This document shows, piece by piece, positions 51,810 through 61,192 of a stretch of 64,000 bases of DNA. The stretch is from Methanosarcina mazei S-6 (GTDB taxonomy: Archaea; Halobacteriota; Methanosarcinia; Methanosarcinales; Methanosarcinaceae). The stretch covers positions 3,472,001 through 3,536,000 of the forward strand of contig NZ_CP009512.1 in assembly GCF_000970205.1 (NCBI RefSeq), read 5' to 3'. The notes beneath the pieces were generated by a model. The model worked only from the letters and a program-made list of their open reading frames with translations, was not told the DNA's origin and searched no databases. Position 1 is the first letter of the stretch, and each line of letters begins with the position of its first letter. Made by a program: the position numbers and the translations under genes.

Positions 51810-52935
51810 TTACCGGAATCCTGGCATTGTCAAGGATATGTTTTGCCAGCTTCTCTTTAAGCTTCATGTATTCTGCGTCAGAGAGGTCTATAGTGTTCAG
51901 CACACCGTCCCTGATCCAGCAGGGCTTTGTAATCTTGCAGCACCAGACCAGGCTCCCGAAACAGGTGTCCTCTCCGAATTCAAGCATTGTGCCCCTGGCA
52001 AATTCCAGTTTTGTGCGGGCGAATTCTTCTGCGGTATATCCCAGCTTTTTGAATTTCGCGTGCACAGGACAGGGTTTTACCGGAAGGCAGCAGAAAGCCA
52101 GTCCTCTGAAGTCCCCTTCACTGCAAACGTGTTTGGGAGCATTATACCAGCCTATTGACTGCTGATAAGAAGTGACACTTTCTACAAGTTCCTTTATCAG
52201 GTCTGAATTCTCCATGGCTCCCCTTGCAACGGATACCATGTCGGCTCCCCGGGAGAACATCTCCTTTGCAGCGGCAAAATCAGTGATCGAGTTGTTGCCT
52301 ATAAGAAAGAGCCTTGTAGCGTCCCTGTAATTTGAAATTGCATCAAGGTCGGCTCCAAAGCCTTCAAGCATGGCGTCAACATGGATAATATCAGCTCCTG
52401 CCTTATCAATAAGCCTGGCAAGTTCGACGTCATTTACCACGTTTGCCCTTACCTTTACGGAGAGAACAACTCCGGTCTCTTTTATTGCCTTTATCCAGGC
52501 AGAGAGCCTCGGGAGGTCATGCAAAAGAGCTTCTCCTATGCCGGATTCAAGCATTTCAGGCTGTTTGCAGTGGGCATTTAATTCAAGAATTGCGCCTTCT
52601 TCCTTTACAAGTTTTGCAGCTTCAATCAGGGGCTCAAGGGTAGTGCTCCTCACATTTACCGCAACAGCACTTCCTGAGTTTACCGCCCGAATTTCCTGTT
52701 TTATAAGCTCCAGAGGTTCATCGGAAATGAACTCTTTCCTTCCCCGGGCTACGAGTTTTGATGCAACTTCCATCGACCCTTTATCAAGGTTGAAGGCTCC
52801 AAGCACTACCAGCCCGGCATCGCCTGCATACTGGTTGGCAAAAGCACTGTCTGCAATTCCTGCCATTGGAGCAAGTGCAATAGGATTTCTAAAACGGACA
52901 TAACCAGTATACAAATCAAATAGATAATCACTCAT
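51796..52935 (-). CDS. Methanogenesis marker 9 protein, DUS-like barrel
   Basis: 379 residues. The first ~260 residues are a dihydrouridine-synthase-like FMN barrel (NPIALAPMAGIADSAFANQY, ILELNAHCKQPEML, GADIIHVDAMLEGFG, FLIGNNSITDFAAA). The C-terminal ~110 residues carry the marker-9 cysteines: FRGLAFCCLPVKPCPVH and FGSLVWCCKITKPCW, two matching C-C-x4-K/V-P-C clusters that may bind a metal or cluster. The family is restricted largely to methanogens. The function is unknown; the neighbours point to C1-cofactor metabolism. It is the first gene of the operon. Confidence 0.85.
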   Translation of the reverse strand: MSDYLFDLYTGYVRFRNPIALAPMAGIADSAFANQYAGDAGLVVLGAFNLDKGSMEVASKLVARGRKEFISDEPLELIKQEIRAVNSGSAVAVNVRSTTLEPLIEAAKLVKEEGAILELNAHCKQPEMLESGIGEALLHDLPRLSAWIKAIKETGVVLSVKVRANVVNDVELARLIDKAGADIIHVDAMLEGFGADLDAISNYRDATRLFLIGNNSITDFAAAKEMFSRGADMVSVARGAMENSDLIKELVESVTSYQQSIGWYNAPKHVCSEGDFRGLAFCCLPVKPCPVHAKFKKLGYTAEEFARTKLEFARGTMLEFGEDTCFGSLVWCCKITKPCWIRDGVLNTIDLSDAEYMKLKEKLAKHILDNARIPVNESR

Positions 52936-53319
52936 GTTTTACCTCTTAAAAATAAGCGTGGAAATGAACACAAAAATGATAGTTATAGTCAGATATTAAA
53001 CTAACGAATCTTTTTAGGCTTACGAGAACTTATTTCAAAGAATTCTCGAGGATGTGAAATACATATTATTTCACGATTATAATACTTATATATTAATATT
53101 TGGGAACATATCCGGCACACAGGAATGATATAGAACAGATGAAAGAAGTGACCCCGTCCGATCAAGAGCTCAAAAGACCGAAACTGGCAGAAAAATTAAT
53201 TGGCAGTTGACAAAAAACTCTTATCGGGAGTTCATTTAAGTTCATTTTTACCTGTAGAAATATCATCCCATAAATATATATAGGTTTAAAAAATAGATAG
53301 AGCCAGAAATCAACAACAT
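52936..53319. other. Intergenic, 384 bp, upstream of RNase P RNA
   Basis: No gene. It holds the promoter of the marker-9 operon on the minus strand and of RNase P RNA on the plus strand; CATAAATATATATAGG (53270-53285) is the best TATA element for the latter. A palindrome-like AAATAATATGTATTTC tract (ATTTCACGATTATAATAC, 53070-53090) is also visible. Confidence 0.45.
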
Positions 53320-53684
53320 GCGAGAGAGGCTGGACGGCTTCCGGACCTTCAGGTCTGAGGAAAGTCTCCCCACCGCTCCGGACACACGAACATCTGTAAA
53401 GGATGTCGGGCGAGAGCACGGGCCCTGGCACAGAAACGATAACCATCCCCTGCAAATGCGATGATGCCATAAGCTGAGGTCGCAGGGAGAGTGGATGAAA
53501 CGGCGAATCCTCGTGGGTGCAAGTTGGAAATCGGGAAGTACGAGCAGTCCGGAATCGTCCCGGTTGGTTTTGGTAACGCTTAGCCGAATGCCGTCGCTGC
53601 AAGAGTCCTCAGGGACCGTTTCTTACACTGCTGGGTGCAAGAAAGCTTTGCAGTAACAGAAGGGAGCTTACACGCCTCACTCGC
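53320..53684 (+). ncRNA. rnpB: RNase P RNA
   Basis: About 365 nt. The ends pair (GCGAG at 53320-53324 with CTCGC at 53680-53684). Universal elements of archaeal type A RNase P RNA are visible in order: GAGGAAAGTCTCCCC (CR-I), the GAGAGCACGGGCCCTGGCACAGAAAC block (CR-II/III), GAAACGGCGAATCC, GGTAACGCTTAGCCGAATGCCG (CR-IV area) and ACAGAAGGGAGCTTAC (CR-V). It processes the 5' ends of tRNA precursors. The exact ends are uncertain by a few bases. Confidence 0.95.
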
Positions 53685-53792
53685 ACTCAATATCCTTTTT
53701 ATGCTCATGTTTTTTTCAAAAGTTATCATTCTTTTTTCAAAAGTTATCATTCAACCTGTTTTTTAATTAATTTTTGATTTAATGCCTCTAAA

Positions 53793-54962
53793 TTACTGAT
53801 TTTTATCCTTAATGGACTTTATTTTAGATGCAGGTTCAGAAAGGCTGAAATTGAGCAGCAACCACCTGACATAATCTTTGTGGCTTCTATTTATTACAAC
53901 CTCCTCCAGATATTTATCAATAATTTCCTTCCTGCTAAGAGCAAGCCTGAAAGAAGTCTCAGGGAAACGGTGCATGGCTTTTTCAAGTTTAAGGGAACTG
54001 GAGAGGAAATTACCGAACTCTTTCCTGCAGCTGGTTTCATACTCTTTAAGGTCGCTCAGTTTCCGGTTATAAAGTACGATTTCGGCTACATTTTCCGCTG
54101 CAAGCTGCCCTGAGCGAATAGCATATGAGATGCCTTCCCCTATGAAGGCGTCCACAAAACCTGCTGCATCCCCGCTCAGAAGAATCCTTGAACTTATGGT
54201 TTTTCTTTTAATTCCTCCAACCGGGATAATGTGAGAATGGACCTGAAAATCTCCTGAAAAGCCATTTGCCTGTAAAAAGTCCTGCATAACAGCCTTCGGG
54301 TGCTTAAGATGCTCGGCTGTTCCCACGATTCCCACAGAATAGTGTTCGGAATGGGGAAAAATCCAGCCATACCCTCCGGATGCGATTCCGAAATGCATAT
54401 CTATCGCATTTGGAAAACGCTTTCTTATTACTTTATCCCTTTCAGGAATTTCGGAAACAAGGGCAAGGTCATATTCCGTTCTCCGGTCTTTACGCTTCCT
54501 GACACTGTATTTAAGCACGCCTTCAGATCCTTCCGCAATAAGGACAAACTTTGCAAGGTAAGTGTTCTGAGAAGTTCTAACCTCAACGCACTCTTCTCCT
54601 TCCTCACAATCAAGCACTTTTTCCCCAGAATGAATGTCAATGCCGGTTTCTCTTGCTTTATCAAGCAGGAAATTGTCAAAAGCTTTTCTTGAGACCAGCA
54701 AAGCTATTGAATAATCTTTTTGCATTTCAGTGCAGAGCTCCCTGAAATGAACCCTTATCCTTGAAATATCCTTTTCGATCAAATACTCAGGAAGTTTGAA
54801 ATCCAGGCACGAAAGCGCGTAAGGAGATAGAGCTCCTCCGCAGGGCTTATACCTCGGGAAATTTTCTTTTTCAATCAGGAGGGTTGAAATTCCTGCTTTT
54901 CCGGCTACTCTTCCAGCAGAAGCTCCCGAAGGCCCTCCACCTACTATAATGAGATCATACAT
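53793..54962 (-). CDS. Geranylgeranyl reductase family flavoprotein
   Basis: 389 residues from the ATG at 54962 (MYDLIIVGGGPSGASAG); a frame 13 codons longer lacks support. FAD-binding motifs: the Rossmann GGGPSGASAG, PRYKPCGGALSP with the conserved Cys of the family, and SGDAAGFVDAFIGEGI for the ribityl end. Archaeal members saturate geranylgeranyl chains of ether lipids or quinones such as methanophenazine; which substrate applies here is unknown. A second FAD oxidoreductase and two DUF116 proteins lie upstream on the same strand. Confidence 0.88.
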   Translation of the reverse strand: MYDLIIVGGGPSGASAGRVAGKAGISTLLIEKENFPRYKPCGGALSPYALSCLDFKLPEYLIEKDISRIRVHFRELCTEMQKDYSIALLVSRKAFDNFLLDKARETGIDIHSGEKVLDCEEGEECVEVRTSQNTYLAKFVLIAEGSEGVLKYSVRKRKDRRTEYDLALVSEIPERDKVIRKRFPNAIDMHFGIASGGYGWIFPHSEHYSVGIVGTAEHLKHPKAVMQDFLQANGFSGDFQVHSHIIPVGGIKRKTISSRILLSGDAAGFVDAFIGEGISYAIRSGQLAAENVAEIVLYNRKLSDLKEYETSCRKEFGNFLSSSLKLEKAMHRFPETSFRLALSRKEIIDKYLEEVVINRSHKDYVRWLLLNFSLSEPASKIKSIKDKNQ

Positions 54963-55338
54963 ATCCAGAACACCTGTGCTTAAAGATGAGAAGCATGCCA
55001 TTCATAGACAGCATCAAACGGACGATATACCTCACAAAGTAGATTGGCGTGGAAAAATAAAAAGATAAGGGAAAAGAAAAAATCAGGAAAAAACCTGATA
55101 AAACTTTTCTTCAGAAGAAACTTCCATCCCTGAAAGCTTACTTTTTTATAAAAGAGAGTACCGGTTTTCCCTCGGTTACATGATGGTGTGTGAAGAGAAG
55201 GTCCTGAAATTAGCAAAGTCAGAGGATATGGAGAATACTGAACCAGATAGTCATGCTGACCCCCCTGAAACAGGGCAAATTCTGGAGATATGCTGTCACC
55301 CACTACATGAATTTGATCTCCAGTATCATAATCTATAA
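54963..55338. other. Intergenic, 376 bp
   Basis: Contains a minus-strand open frame (54980-55348) of 122 codons with no family likeness and a poly-Phe stretch, which I do not regard as a gene. Otherwise it holds the promoter of the geranylgeranyl-reductase-like gene. Confidence 0.5.
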
Positions 55339-56337
55339 TCATCTGCAAAGAATATTCAAAATTTTAAGAGGATTCTTACTTAATGTAAACATATAATACT
55401 GCAGAGGATACGCCAGAGGGCCCGCAATTTCGGAAATTCGTCTATTTCTGTTTGAATGCTTCATTTTATTAATTAAATGTTCCTCTACCAGGTCGTTATA
55501 TGATTCGTTATGCATTATGCTTCTTGCAGCAAGATTCGCGCTCTGAAAAGCGTATCTCATTCCGAATCCCCAGAGATAGTCCTGAAATCCTCCTGCTTCT
55601 CCGATGAGCATTGCCCCGTTCTCATCATAATAATTGTTTTTTATTTCAAACTGTCCATAACCACCAAATTTTTTTCCGGCAGCAACTTCTTTTTTATCAA
55701 GAAAATCCGAAAAATAGTTGACTGTGTTTTGAAGGAACTCTTCCGAACGATGGGTACTCCTGCGCTCATAAACGGTTGCAATCGTTCCGTGCCCATTTTT
55801 GGTCAGGAGATAAGAGTAAAACCCTCTGGCTATATCCTGTCCAAAAGCCATATGATAGCCGATCTCGGATCTGGTATTGAATTTGATTCCCCTTACATAG
55901 GCAGTTGCCTTTTTGGGACCGGTTGCATTCACTTTAGCAGTCATTTTCCTGTCCTGCCTGTAATTAAAGTGAATTTTCGCTCCCAATTTTTCAGCCTGTT
56001 CAAGTAAAGCTTTATCCAGGCAGCCTTCTTTGCTTCCCCTCCTTACCAGATAACAGCCGTTTTTTACACTGGCAGTTTTCATTTTATCCGAATAATGCAC
56101 AGATAATTCCGAAATAGGCTCATAATCAAAAGACAAATCGATGCCATATGATTCTATCTGTTTCAGGACATCGATTTTTTCAGACCAGTTTTCTAACCCC
56201 TGCCAATCGTCGTTGAATCTTTTACCAACATAACTGCCCTTTTCATAAATATTAACTTTATAGCCATTATTACGGAGGATTATTGCACAGGCGAGGCCGC
56301 TTATTCCTCCTCCTAAAATATTAATTTCTTTGTCCAT
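55339..56337 (-). CDS. FAD-dependent oxidoreductase (GGR-like)
   Basis: 332 residues from the ATG at 56337 (MDKEINILGGGISGLACAI). The N-terminal FAD motif GGGISGLACAIILRNNGYKVNIYEKG is clear, and the C-terminal MLIGEAGGFQDYLWGFGMRYAF is the second FAD block. CVNATGPKKATAYVRGI-type linkage (KVNATGPKKA) completes the fold. The middle differs strongly from the reductase downstream. The substrate is unknown. Its place after two DUF116 genes suggests a common, probably membrane or lipid-linked redox function. Confidence 0.82.
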   Translation of the reverse strand: MDKEINILGGGISGLACAIILRNNGYKVNIYEKGSYVGKRFNDDWQGLENWSEKIDVLKQIESYGIDLSFDYEPISELSVHYSDKMKTASVKNGCYLVRRGSKEGCLDKALLEQAEKLGAKIHFNYRQDRKMTAKVNATGPKKATAYVRGIKFNTRSEIGYHMAFGQDIARGFYSYLLTKNGHGTIATVYERRSTHRSEEFLQNTVNYFSDFLDKKEVAAGKKFGGYGQFEIKNNYYDENGAMLIGEAGGFQDYLWGFGMRYAFQSANLAARSIMHNESYNDLVEEHLINKMKHSNRNRRISEIAGPLAYPLQYYMFTLSKNPLKILNILCR

Positions 56338-56503
56338 CCAAACACCTGCAGAGACTGGGGTTCTCAAATATTTATATTTATTTCGTTTTAGCTATACCTT
56401 ATATAGAAATTAATTTATTGATGACAATCTGGTTCAGGTCAGGAGTCTAAATACTAAAAAAGAAGAATAATTAAAACAGGGTTAAAACAAAAAGTTAAAA
56501 AAA

Positions 56504-57127
56504 TCAGTTCGTATTAAATTCCTCAAACACCTTAAGAACATTATGGTAATTCACCTCTGTTCCGAAACAGCCGTCTCTCTCCATAGGAATTCCATAGGTA
56601 ACCACTTTCTTGTCTTTAAGAGCGCGCATGACTTTATTAATTTCGTAATCGCAGGCGATGAGCAGGACACCATCTGCAGATTCCATTTTCAGGATATTTT
56701 TAACAAATGAAGAGCCTGTCACGATGAAAACCTTATATCCGTATTTTTCAGCGTCTTTCTTTAAACGGGTAAAAACACACTTTCCACATAACTTGCACTG
56801 GATCCCTGTCTGTGTGGAGTAAGCAGGGCAGTCAAGGCTGCGCATGCAGTGAGGAGCGAGAATGACCCTTTTTTTCGTTTTAGCAAAAGCAGATTTATGG
56901 GCCCTGTTTTTCAAGGAAGACATCCATTTGTCCAGGACACGGGTATCTGAAAATTTGAGAAAAATCTGCCTTAGAGGCAAATAAAAAAAGTCAAGTACAT
57001 CTGCATAAAAGCCTGCCAGAAAAACACTACGAGTAAGGCTCCTTCGACTGACCAGCAGGGCCACGCCTGAAAGAACGAATGAGATAACAACAATAATAAG
57101 GAGAACCTTACCTATAAGATTATACAT
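56504..57127 (-). CDS. DUF116 protein, paralog 2
   Basis: 207 residues. One N-terminal membrane helix (VLLIIVVISFVLSGVALLV) precedes a cytoplasmic cysteine-rich domain: APHCMRSLDCPAYS...CKLCGKCVF, the C-x5-C...C-x2-C-x2-C pattern of DUF116, plausibly an Fe-S site, then VFIVTGSSFVKNILK and LLIACDYEINKVMRAL. It overlaps the upstream paralog by eight bases. Function unknown. Confidence 0.85.
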   Translation of the reverse strand: MYNLIGKVLLIIVVISFVLSGVALLVSRRSLTRSVFLAGFYADVLDFFYLPLRQIFLKFSDTRVLDKWMSSLKNRAHKSAFAKTKKRVILAPHCMRSLDCPAYSTQTGIQCKLCGKCVFTRLKKDAEKYGYKVFIVTGSSFVKNILKMESADGVLLIACDYEINKVMRALKDKKVVTYGIPMERDGCFGTEVNYHNVLKVFEEFNTN

Positions 57128-57755
57128 TGCACATCTCCATTTTTTGAATTATCTCTTCAACATTTGCCTCGGTATTGAAGCATCCGTCTTTGAGAAGAAG
57201 TACACCCTGAACAGGGACAAAAGAGGCTGCCTGCATATTCTCGGAAAGCTCGTTGTAACAGGCAACTCCGAGACAGGCTTTTGGATTATATTCTTTAAAA
57301 ATCTTTTTAACAAAGCTACCGCCCGGAACCACAAAAACCTTAAAATTACATCTGTCAGCCGCATCGCAGAGTTTTGCGATATCACAGAGACCGCACTTTT
57401 TGCACTCGTAACCGTGGATAGGATCACATCTTGCCTTACAATTGGGGTGGCGCAGGCACTGAGGAAGGAGCAGGATTTTCCTGCCTTTGACACGAATAAA
57501 ATCATCGCACATAACAGCGTTTCTTACATCGATAAGGATATCATCCACAAGGGTATCTCTTATCCGGAAAACTCTGCAGATCCATTTTGAAGGGGAATAA
57601 AAGAGATAAAGTGTGAATAATACGAATCCCGGGAAAATGATTCTTTGTTTTTTAAAAGAATAAGCTCCGATAAGAAGGGCAAGTACGGTACCTGCAAGAG
57701 CGAAAAGTAACAGGAATATGAATACTTTTCCGAGAAATTCGTAGGGAATATGCAT
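57120..57755 (-). CDS. DUF116 protein, paralog 1
   Basis: 211 residues with the same plan as paralog 2: an N-terminal hydrophobic pair (FIFLLLFALAGTVLALLIGAY and a second segment), then LPQCLRHPNCKARC...CKKCGLCDIAKL, VFVVPGGSFVKKIF, GVACYNELSENM. The cysteine pattern is conserved between the paralogs, so both should carry a cofactor. It is the first gene of the minus-strand operon DUF116-DUF116-FAD oxidoreductase, with the geranylgeranyl reductase family gene further downstream. Confidence 0.85.
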   Translation of the reverse strand: MHIPYEFLGKVFIFLLLFALAGTVLALLIGAYSFKKQRIIFPGFVLFTLYLFYSPSKWICRVFRIRDTLVDDILIDVRNAVMCDDFIRVKGRKILLLPQCLRHPNCKARCDPIHGYECKKCGLCDIAKLCDAADRCNFKVFVVPGGSFVKKIFKEYNPKACLGVACYNELSENMQAASFVPVQGVLLLKDGCFNTEANVEEIIQKMEMCNV

Positions 57756-57865
57756 GTTCAGGGGAGGGTGATATCTGTATTTAAGTTTTTCTGAAAAATA
57801 AAAATAGCAAAAATATGAGGAATGAAGATAAAGGACTGAAATCAGCCCTTTATCTCTTTCACTTC

Positions 57866-59095
57866 TTATTTAGTCTCAAGTCCGAGAGCTTCTGCAACAA
57901 GCTCTATGACATCCTCGACAACCATGTCAACTTTGAGTGAGTCACGGCCGTCCATCAGATTTCTCTTACAGAATGGGCAGCAGCTGGAAAGGATATCTGC
58001 ATCGGTTGCAACGGCATCCTTAACCCTGGATTCTGCGACTCCCAGAGCGAGATCAGGGATACCTGCCTTCACACCACCGCCAGCTCCACAGCAGCGCTGG
58101 AATTCTTTTACCCTGTCCATTTCGACAAACTTGACGCCAGGAATGTGTGAAAGCACATATCTGGGTGCATCAAAAACACCTACATGGCGGCCAAGGTGGC
58201 AGGGGTCATGGTAAGTGACTGTCTTGTTGATGGACTTTTCCCATTTGATTTTGTCCTGCTTGATCAGGTCCGCGAGGAACTCTGCAACGTGGACAACCTC
58301 AAACGGCAGTTCTTCTCCGAGAAGCCTAGGCCAGTCAACCTTGGAGGCACGGAAACAGCCTGCACAGGCATAAAGAACTTTTTTGGCACCCTTTTTCTTG
58401 AGTGCTTCGACATTATGCCTTGCCAGTTCACGGGGCACATCATCGACATGAACCTGACCTGTCCTGATAAGGGCTGAGCCGCAGCACCATTCCTCTTCAC
58501 CAAGCATGGAAAACTTAACGCCAAGCTTGTTAAGCACACGTGCAGTCGCAAAGGCTAAAGCGAGCTGATTGTACCCTGCAGTACAGCCAGTGAAATAGAC
58601 AACATCTGCTTTGTCTTCGATTTTCACGTCTGGTGGGACCCAGTTAAGCCTGTCTTTCTGGTCCTTCATGTAAGGGTTATGGTACTGCCCGATAAGTTTC
58701 GGGAACATGTTCTGCTTCCCAAAAGGACCTATCCCTTTCTTTACAAGGTTTGTCCTGAGGGCTTCCCAGAGTTCAACAGTGTTAATGCCTGATTCACATA
58801 CGGTTGCACAGATACCACAGGTGGTACAGCCGTGCACGTCATCTTTAAATTCTTCAAGTTCAGACTGGGGGATTTCAGTAGGACCGAAGAGTTTTGCTTT
58901 AATCCCGTAGGATTTGTTCATGAACTGCCTCCAGCGCAGGATCTTATCCCTGGGTGCTAACCCGGGCTTCTGGCCGGAAGCTGCATAAGTTGGACACCAT
59001 TTTACACATTCACCACAGCGGGTGCAGGAGTCGAGCTCCATGAGCTGGACTGCTGTAAGGTTTTTGGTGTCTATTGATGGAGTTTTTTTTGCCAT
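57866..59095 (-). CDS. hdrD: Heterodisulfide reductase subunit D
   Basis: 409 residues from the ATG at 59095, which follows AAGGGAGGAG; a frame 11 codons longer would overlap hdrE. HdrD carries the site that reduces CoM-S-S-CoB at the end of methanogenesis. Two 4Fe-4S ferredoxin motifs lie near the N terminus ([26 protein letters not shown]). Two CCG domains follow: FTGCTAGY...EEWCCGSAL...CAGCFRAS and [11 protein letters not shown]...CCGAGGG...[10 protein letters not shown], which bind the noncubane 4Fe-4S clusters. It pairs with HdrE, encoded just upstream, to accept electrons from methanophenazine. Confidence 0.97.
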   Translation of the reverse strand: MAKKTPSIDTKNLTAVQLMELDSCTRCGECVKWCPTYAASGQKPGLAPRDKILRWRQFMNKSYGIKAKLFGPTEIPQSELEEFKDDVHGCTTCGICATVCESGINTVELWEALRTNLVKKGIGPFGKQNMFPKLIGQYHNPYMKDQKDRLNWVPPDVKIEDKADVVYFTGCTAGYNQLALAFATARVLNKLGVKFSMLGEEEWCCGSALIRTGQVHVDDVPRELARHNVEALKKKGAKKVLYACAGCFRASKVDWPRLLGEELPFEVVHVAEFLADLIKQDKIKWEKSINKTVTYHDPCHLGRHVGVFDAPRYVLSHIPGVKFVEMDRVKEFQRCCGAGGGVKAGIPDLALGVAESRVKDAVATDADILSSCCPFCKRNLMDGRDSLKVDMVVEDVIELVAEALGLETK

Positions 59096-59096
59096 T

Positions 59097-59876
59097 TTAT
59101 TCTCCTCCCTTATTTGCAAGGATTGCAAGCGGGGTGGCGATTACATGTATATACTTGCTGTATGGGATATATGCGATACAGAAGAGCAGGGAGATCACAG
59201 AGTGGAAGAGAGCTGCCGGAGGTGCTGTTACGGGATCGAGTCCGAAGCCCCAGATGATTCCGGTTCTGATACCGTCGGCAATAAAGCCGGAGATGGTGAC
59301 TATGAAAACTCCTCCAAGCAGAACCCAGTCATACATAATGGAAGCTTCCCTGACTTCAGAAACAAAGAGCCTTCTTACTACTGCAATCATGACTCCTATA
59401 AGCAGGATATAGCCGAATATGTAGTTCGGAAGAGATAGCATCTCTCTAAATTCGGCAGGAGTAAACGGAAGTTCAATTCCGATCTTTTCGGTCATTTCGA
59501 CTGCAAACATCAGTCCTGACAGAGCGAAAAGGGACATCCAGCCTGCAAAGATAGTAAAGTGCATGAACCAGCGAATAGGGCTTCTTTTAAGGATTCTTCT
59601 CTGGAAAAAGATGTCAAGGATGAGAACCTCTAAAATGGGCTTTCCATGGTGATGAGATTCTGCTCTGACCTGTGCCCACCAGGTTTTTAAGAACCTGATC
59701 GCGCTTCCTTTCTTTCCTGTTGGAGGTTCGAGAGCGTAACCTGTCACTCCTGCCCCCCATTTCTGGAAATTACCGATCATACCGTATAAAAAAATTACAA
59801 CAGCTATAGCGCTGAGTATCATTATCTGGACAAACGTAAGACGAAGTGCGTCCGAGAGTCCAGAGAAGTATGCCAT
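59097..59876 (-). CDS. hdrE: Heterodisulfide reductase subunit E (cytochrome b)
   Basis: 259 residues with five predicted membrane helices ([53 protein letters not shown], and two later). Histidines that can bind the two b-type hemes are within or near these helices ([22 protein letters not shown]). It takes electrons from reduced methanophenazine and passes them to HdrD, moving protons and conserving energy. hdrE precedes hdrD by one base, the standard hdrED operon of Methanosarcina. Confidence 0.96.
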   Translation of the reverse strand: MAYFSGLSDALRLTFVQIMILSAIAVVIFLYGMIGNFQKWGAGVTGYALEPPTGKKGSAIRFLKTWWAQVRAESHHHGKPILEVLILDIFFQRRILKRSPIRWFMHFTIFAGWMSLFALSGLMFAVEMTEKIGIELPFTPAEFREMLSLPNYIFGYILLIGVMIAVVRRLFVSEVREASIMYDWVLLGGVFIVTISGFIADGIRTGIIWGFGLDPVTAPPAALFHSVISLLFCIAYIPYSKYIHVIATPLAILANKGGE

Positions 59877-60517
59877 CTCACTGCTAATAGTTTATTCCTC
59901 CTATATATGGGTAAAAACTGAGAACTGATACTGCTTTAGAATTATTATTGATTACAGAATATCAACAATAGCAAAGACATGTCGAGAACCGTAGCGACTG
60001 TCTGTATAAGGTTTGAATAGTCTGTTAGTCTTTGTATCTATTATATTTAAACGTTATCTTTATAACACAATACATCGAAAAGCTCGCAAGAGCCACGAAA
60101 ACAGGGTAGCATTAAAGCCATTTGAAAGGAAAATAAAAAGAAAACTGGAAAAATAATGATAAAATTATAATACAAGAATTATAAATCTATTTATTGAAAC
60201 TCTTCCCGACGAAAAATAGAAAATATCAGCATTAGAAAGCTCAGAGAATTCAGAAAAAAGAATGTACATTCCGAAATTTGAATAATAGAGCGAAAAAAAG
60301 CTGGAGAAAAGGAATTCAGATAAAATTTTTTCAGATAACACTTTTGAATTCCGCTTGAGAACAGAGTTCTTTTCTAAAATAGAACTACCCCAGCTTTTGT
60401 ACGCAACTATCCAGCTTTCATTTAAAATTACTTGCTAGATAGGACTGATTAGAACAGCTATTTGAGATCGACTCATATGAACCGATTTAACCACTGTCCA
60501 GTAATATATAGGGCTGC
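59877..60517. other. Intergenic, 641 bp, upstream of hdrED
   Basis: No gene seen. It is AT-rich with TATA-like tracts near 60040-60070 (TATTATATTTAAACG) for the minus-strand hdrED operon. The long leader is in keeping with a highly expressed core operon. No obvious hairpin. Confidence 0.45.
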
Positions 60518-61192
60518 TTACAGCCCAACTCCTTCTTTGAATTTCTCAATTCCTATTTCATCTATCATTGCGCCAATCCGTTTAGATTTTCCATATCCTT
60601 TATAGAAGTTGATTATCCTCTCAACAAGATCCAGAACCTGTTCTTCGGAAAGGTCCTTTGCCACAACTTCCCCTAGTCTCGGGCGTGGCCCTGCATTTCC
60701 CCCCACGCTTACATTAAAACCCTTTGCAGTACCCACAATTCCTACGTCTTTTATGATCGTTTCGGAACAGGAATTTTGACATCCTGAAACACCCATCTTG
60801 AATTTGGAAGGAAGCTGCATACCATGGTACTTTTCATCAAGTTTCAAACCAAGCCCTACAGAGTCCTGCTTTCCCCTCTTGCAAAAGGTAGTTCCGGGAC
60901 AAATCTTGACGCTCCTGACGCAGAGCCCGATAGCTGCACCGGGTTTCATGCCGAGTTCACCCCAGGCTGAATCCAGGTCTTCCTCCTTAAGTCCCACAAC
61001 TGCAATTCTCTGTGCTGAAGTAACTTTGAGAGCTGCAGCCCCATATTTCTCTGCAATGTCTGCCAGCTTTCTCAGGGTTTCGGGATAAACGATCCCTCCG
61101 GGAATGTGCGGAGCAATAGCATAAGTTTCCCCATCTCTCTGTAAAATTGCAGCCTTCTCAGGAAGGTCCCCCTTAACATATTCTTTTGTCAT
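60518..61192 (-). CDS. Small siroheme sulfite reductase-like protein (Dsr-LP)
   Basis: 224 residues, about half the size of dissimilatory sulfite reductase subunits. The coupled siroheme/4Fe-4S cysteines are present as C-x5-C (C98, C104 in ICPGTTFCKRG) and C-x3-C (C138, C142 in SGCQNSCSE), with the siroheme-binding arginines/lysines in TSAQRIAVVG. This is the compact methanogen type, related to the low-molecular-weight sulfite reductase of Methanosarcina barkeri. It would reduce sulfite to sulfide for assimilation or detoxification. No ferredoxin domain is fused. It stands alone 0.6 kb upstream of hdrE. Confidence 0.9.
   Translation of the reverse strand: MTKEYVKGDLPEKAAILQRDGETYAIAPHIPGGIVYPETLRKLADIAEKYGAAALKVTSAQRIAVVGLKEEDLDSAWGELGMKPGAAIGLCVRSVKICPGTTFCKRGKQDSVGLGLKLDEKYHGMQLPSKFKMGVSGCQNSCSETIIKDVGIVGTAKGFNVSVGGNAGPRPRLGEVVAKDLSEEQVLDLVERIINFYKGYGKSKRIGAMIDEIGIEKFKEGVGL

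Noticed and set aside
54980-55348. Minus-strand ORF of 122 codons between two flavoprotein genes
   Set aside because: No family likeness, a poly-Phe stretch from T-rich DNA, no ribosome-binding site; it overlaps the ends of both real neighbours.
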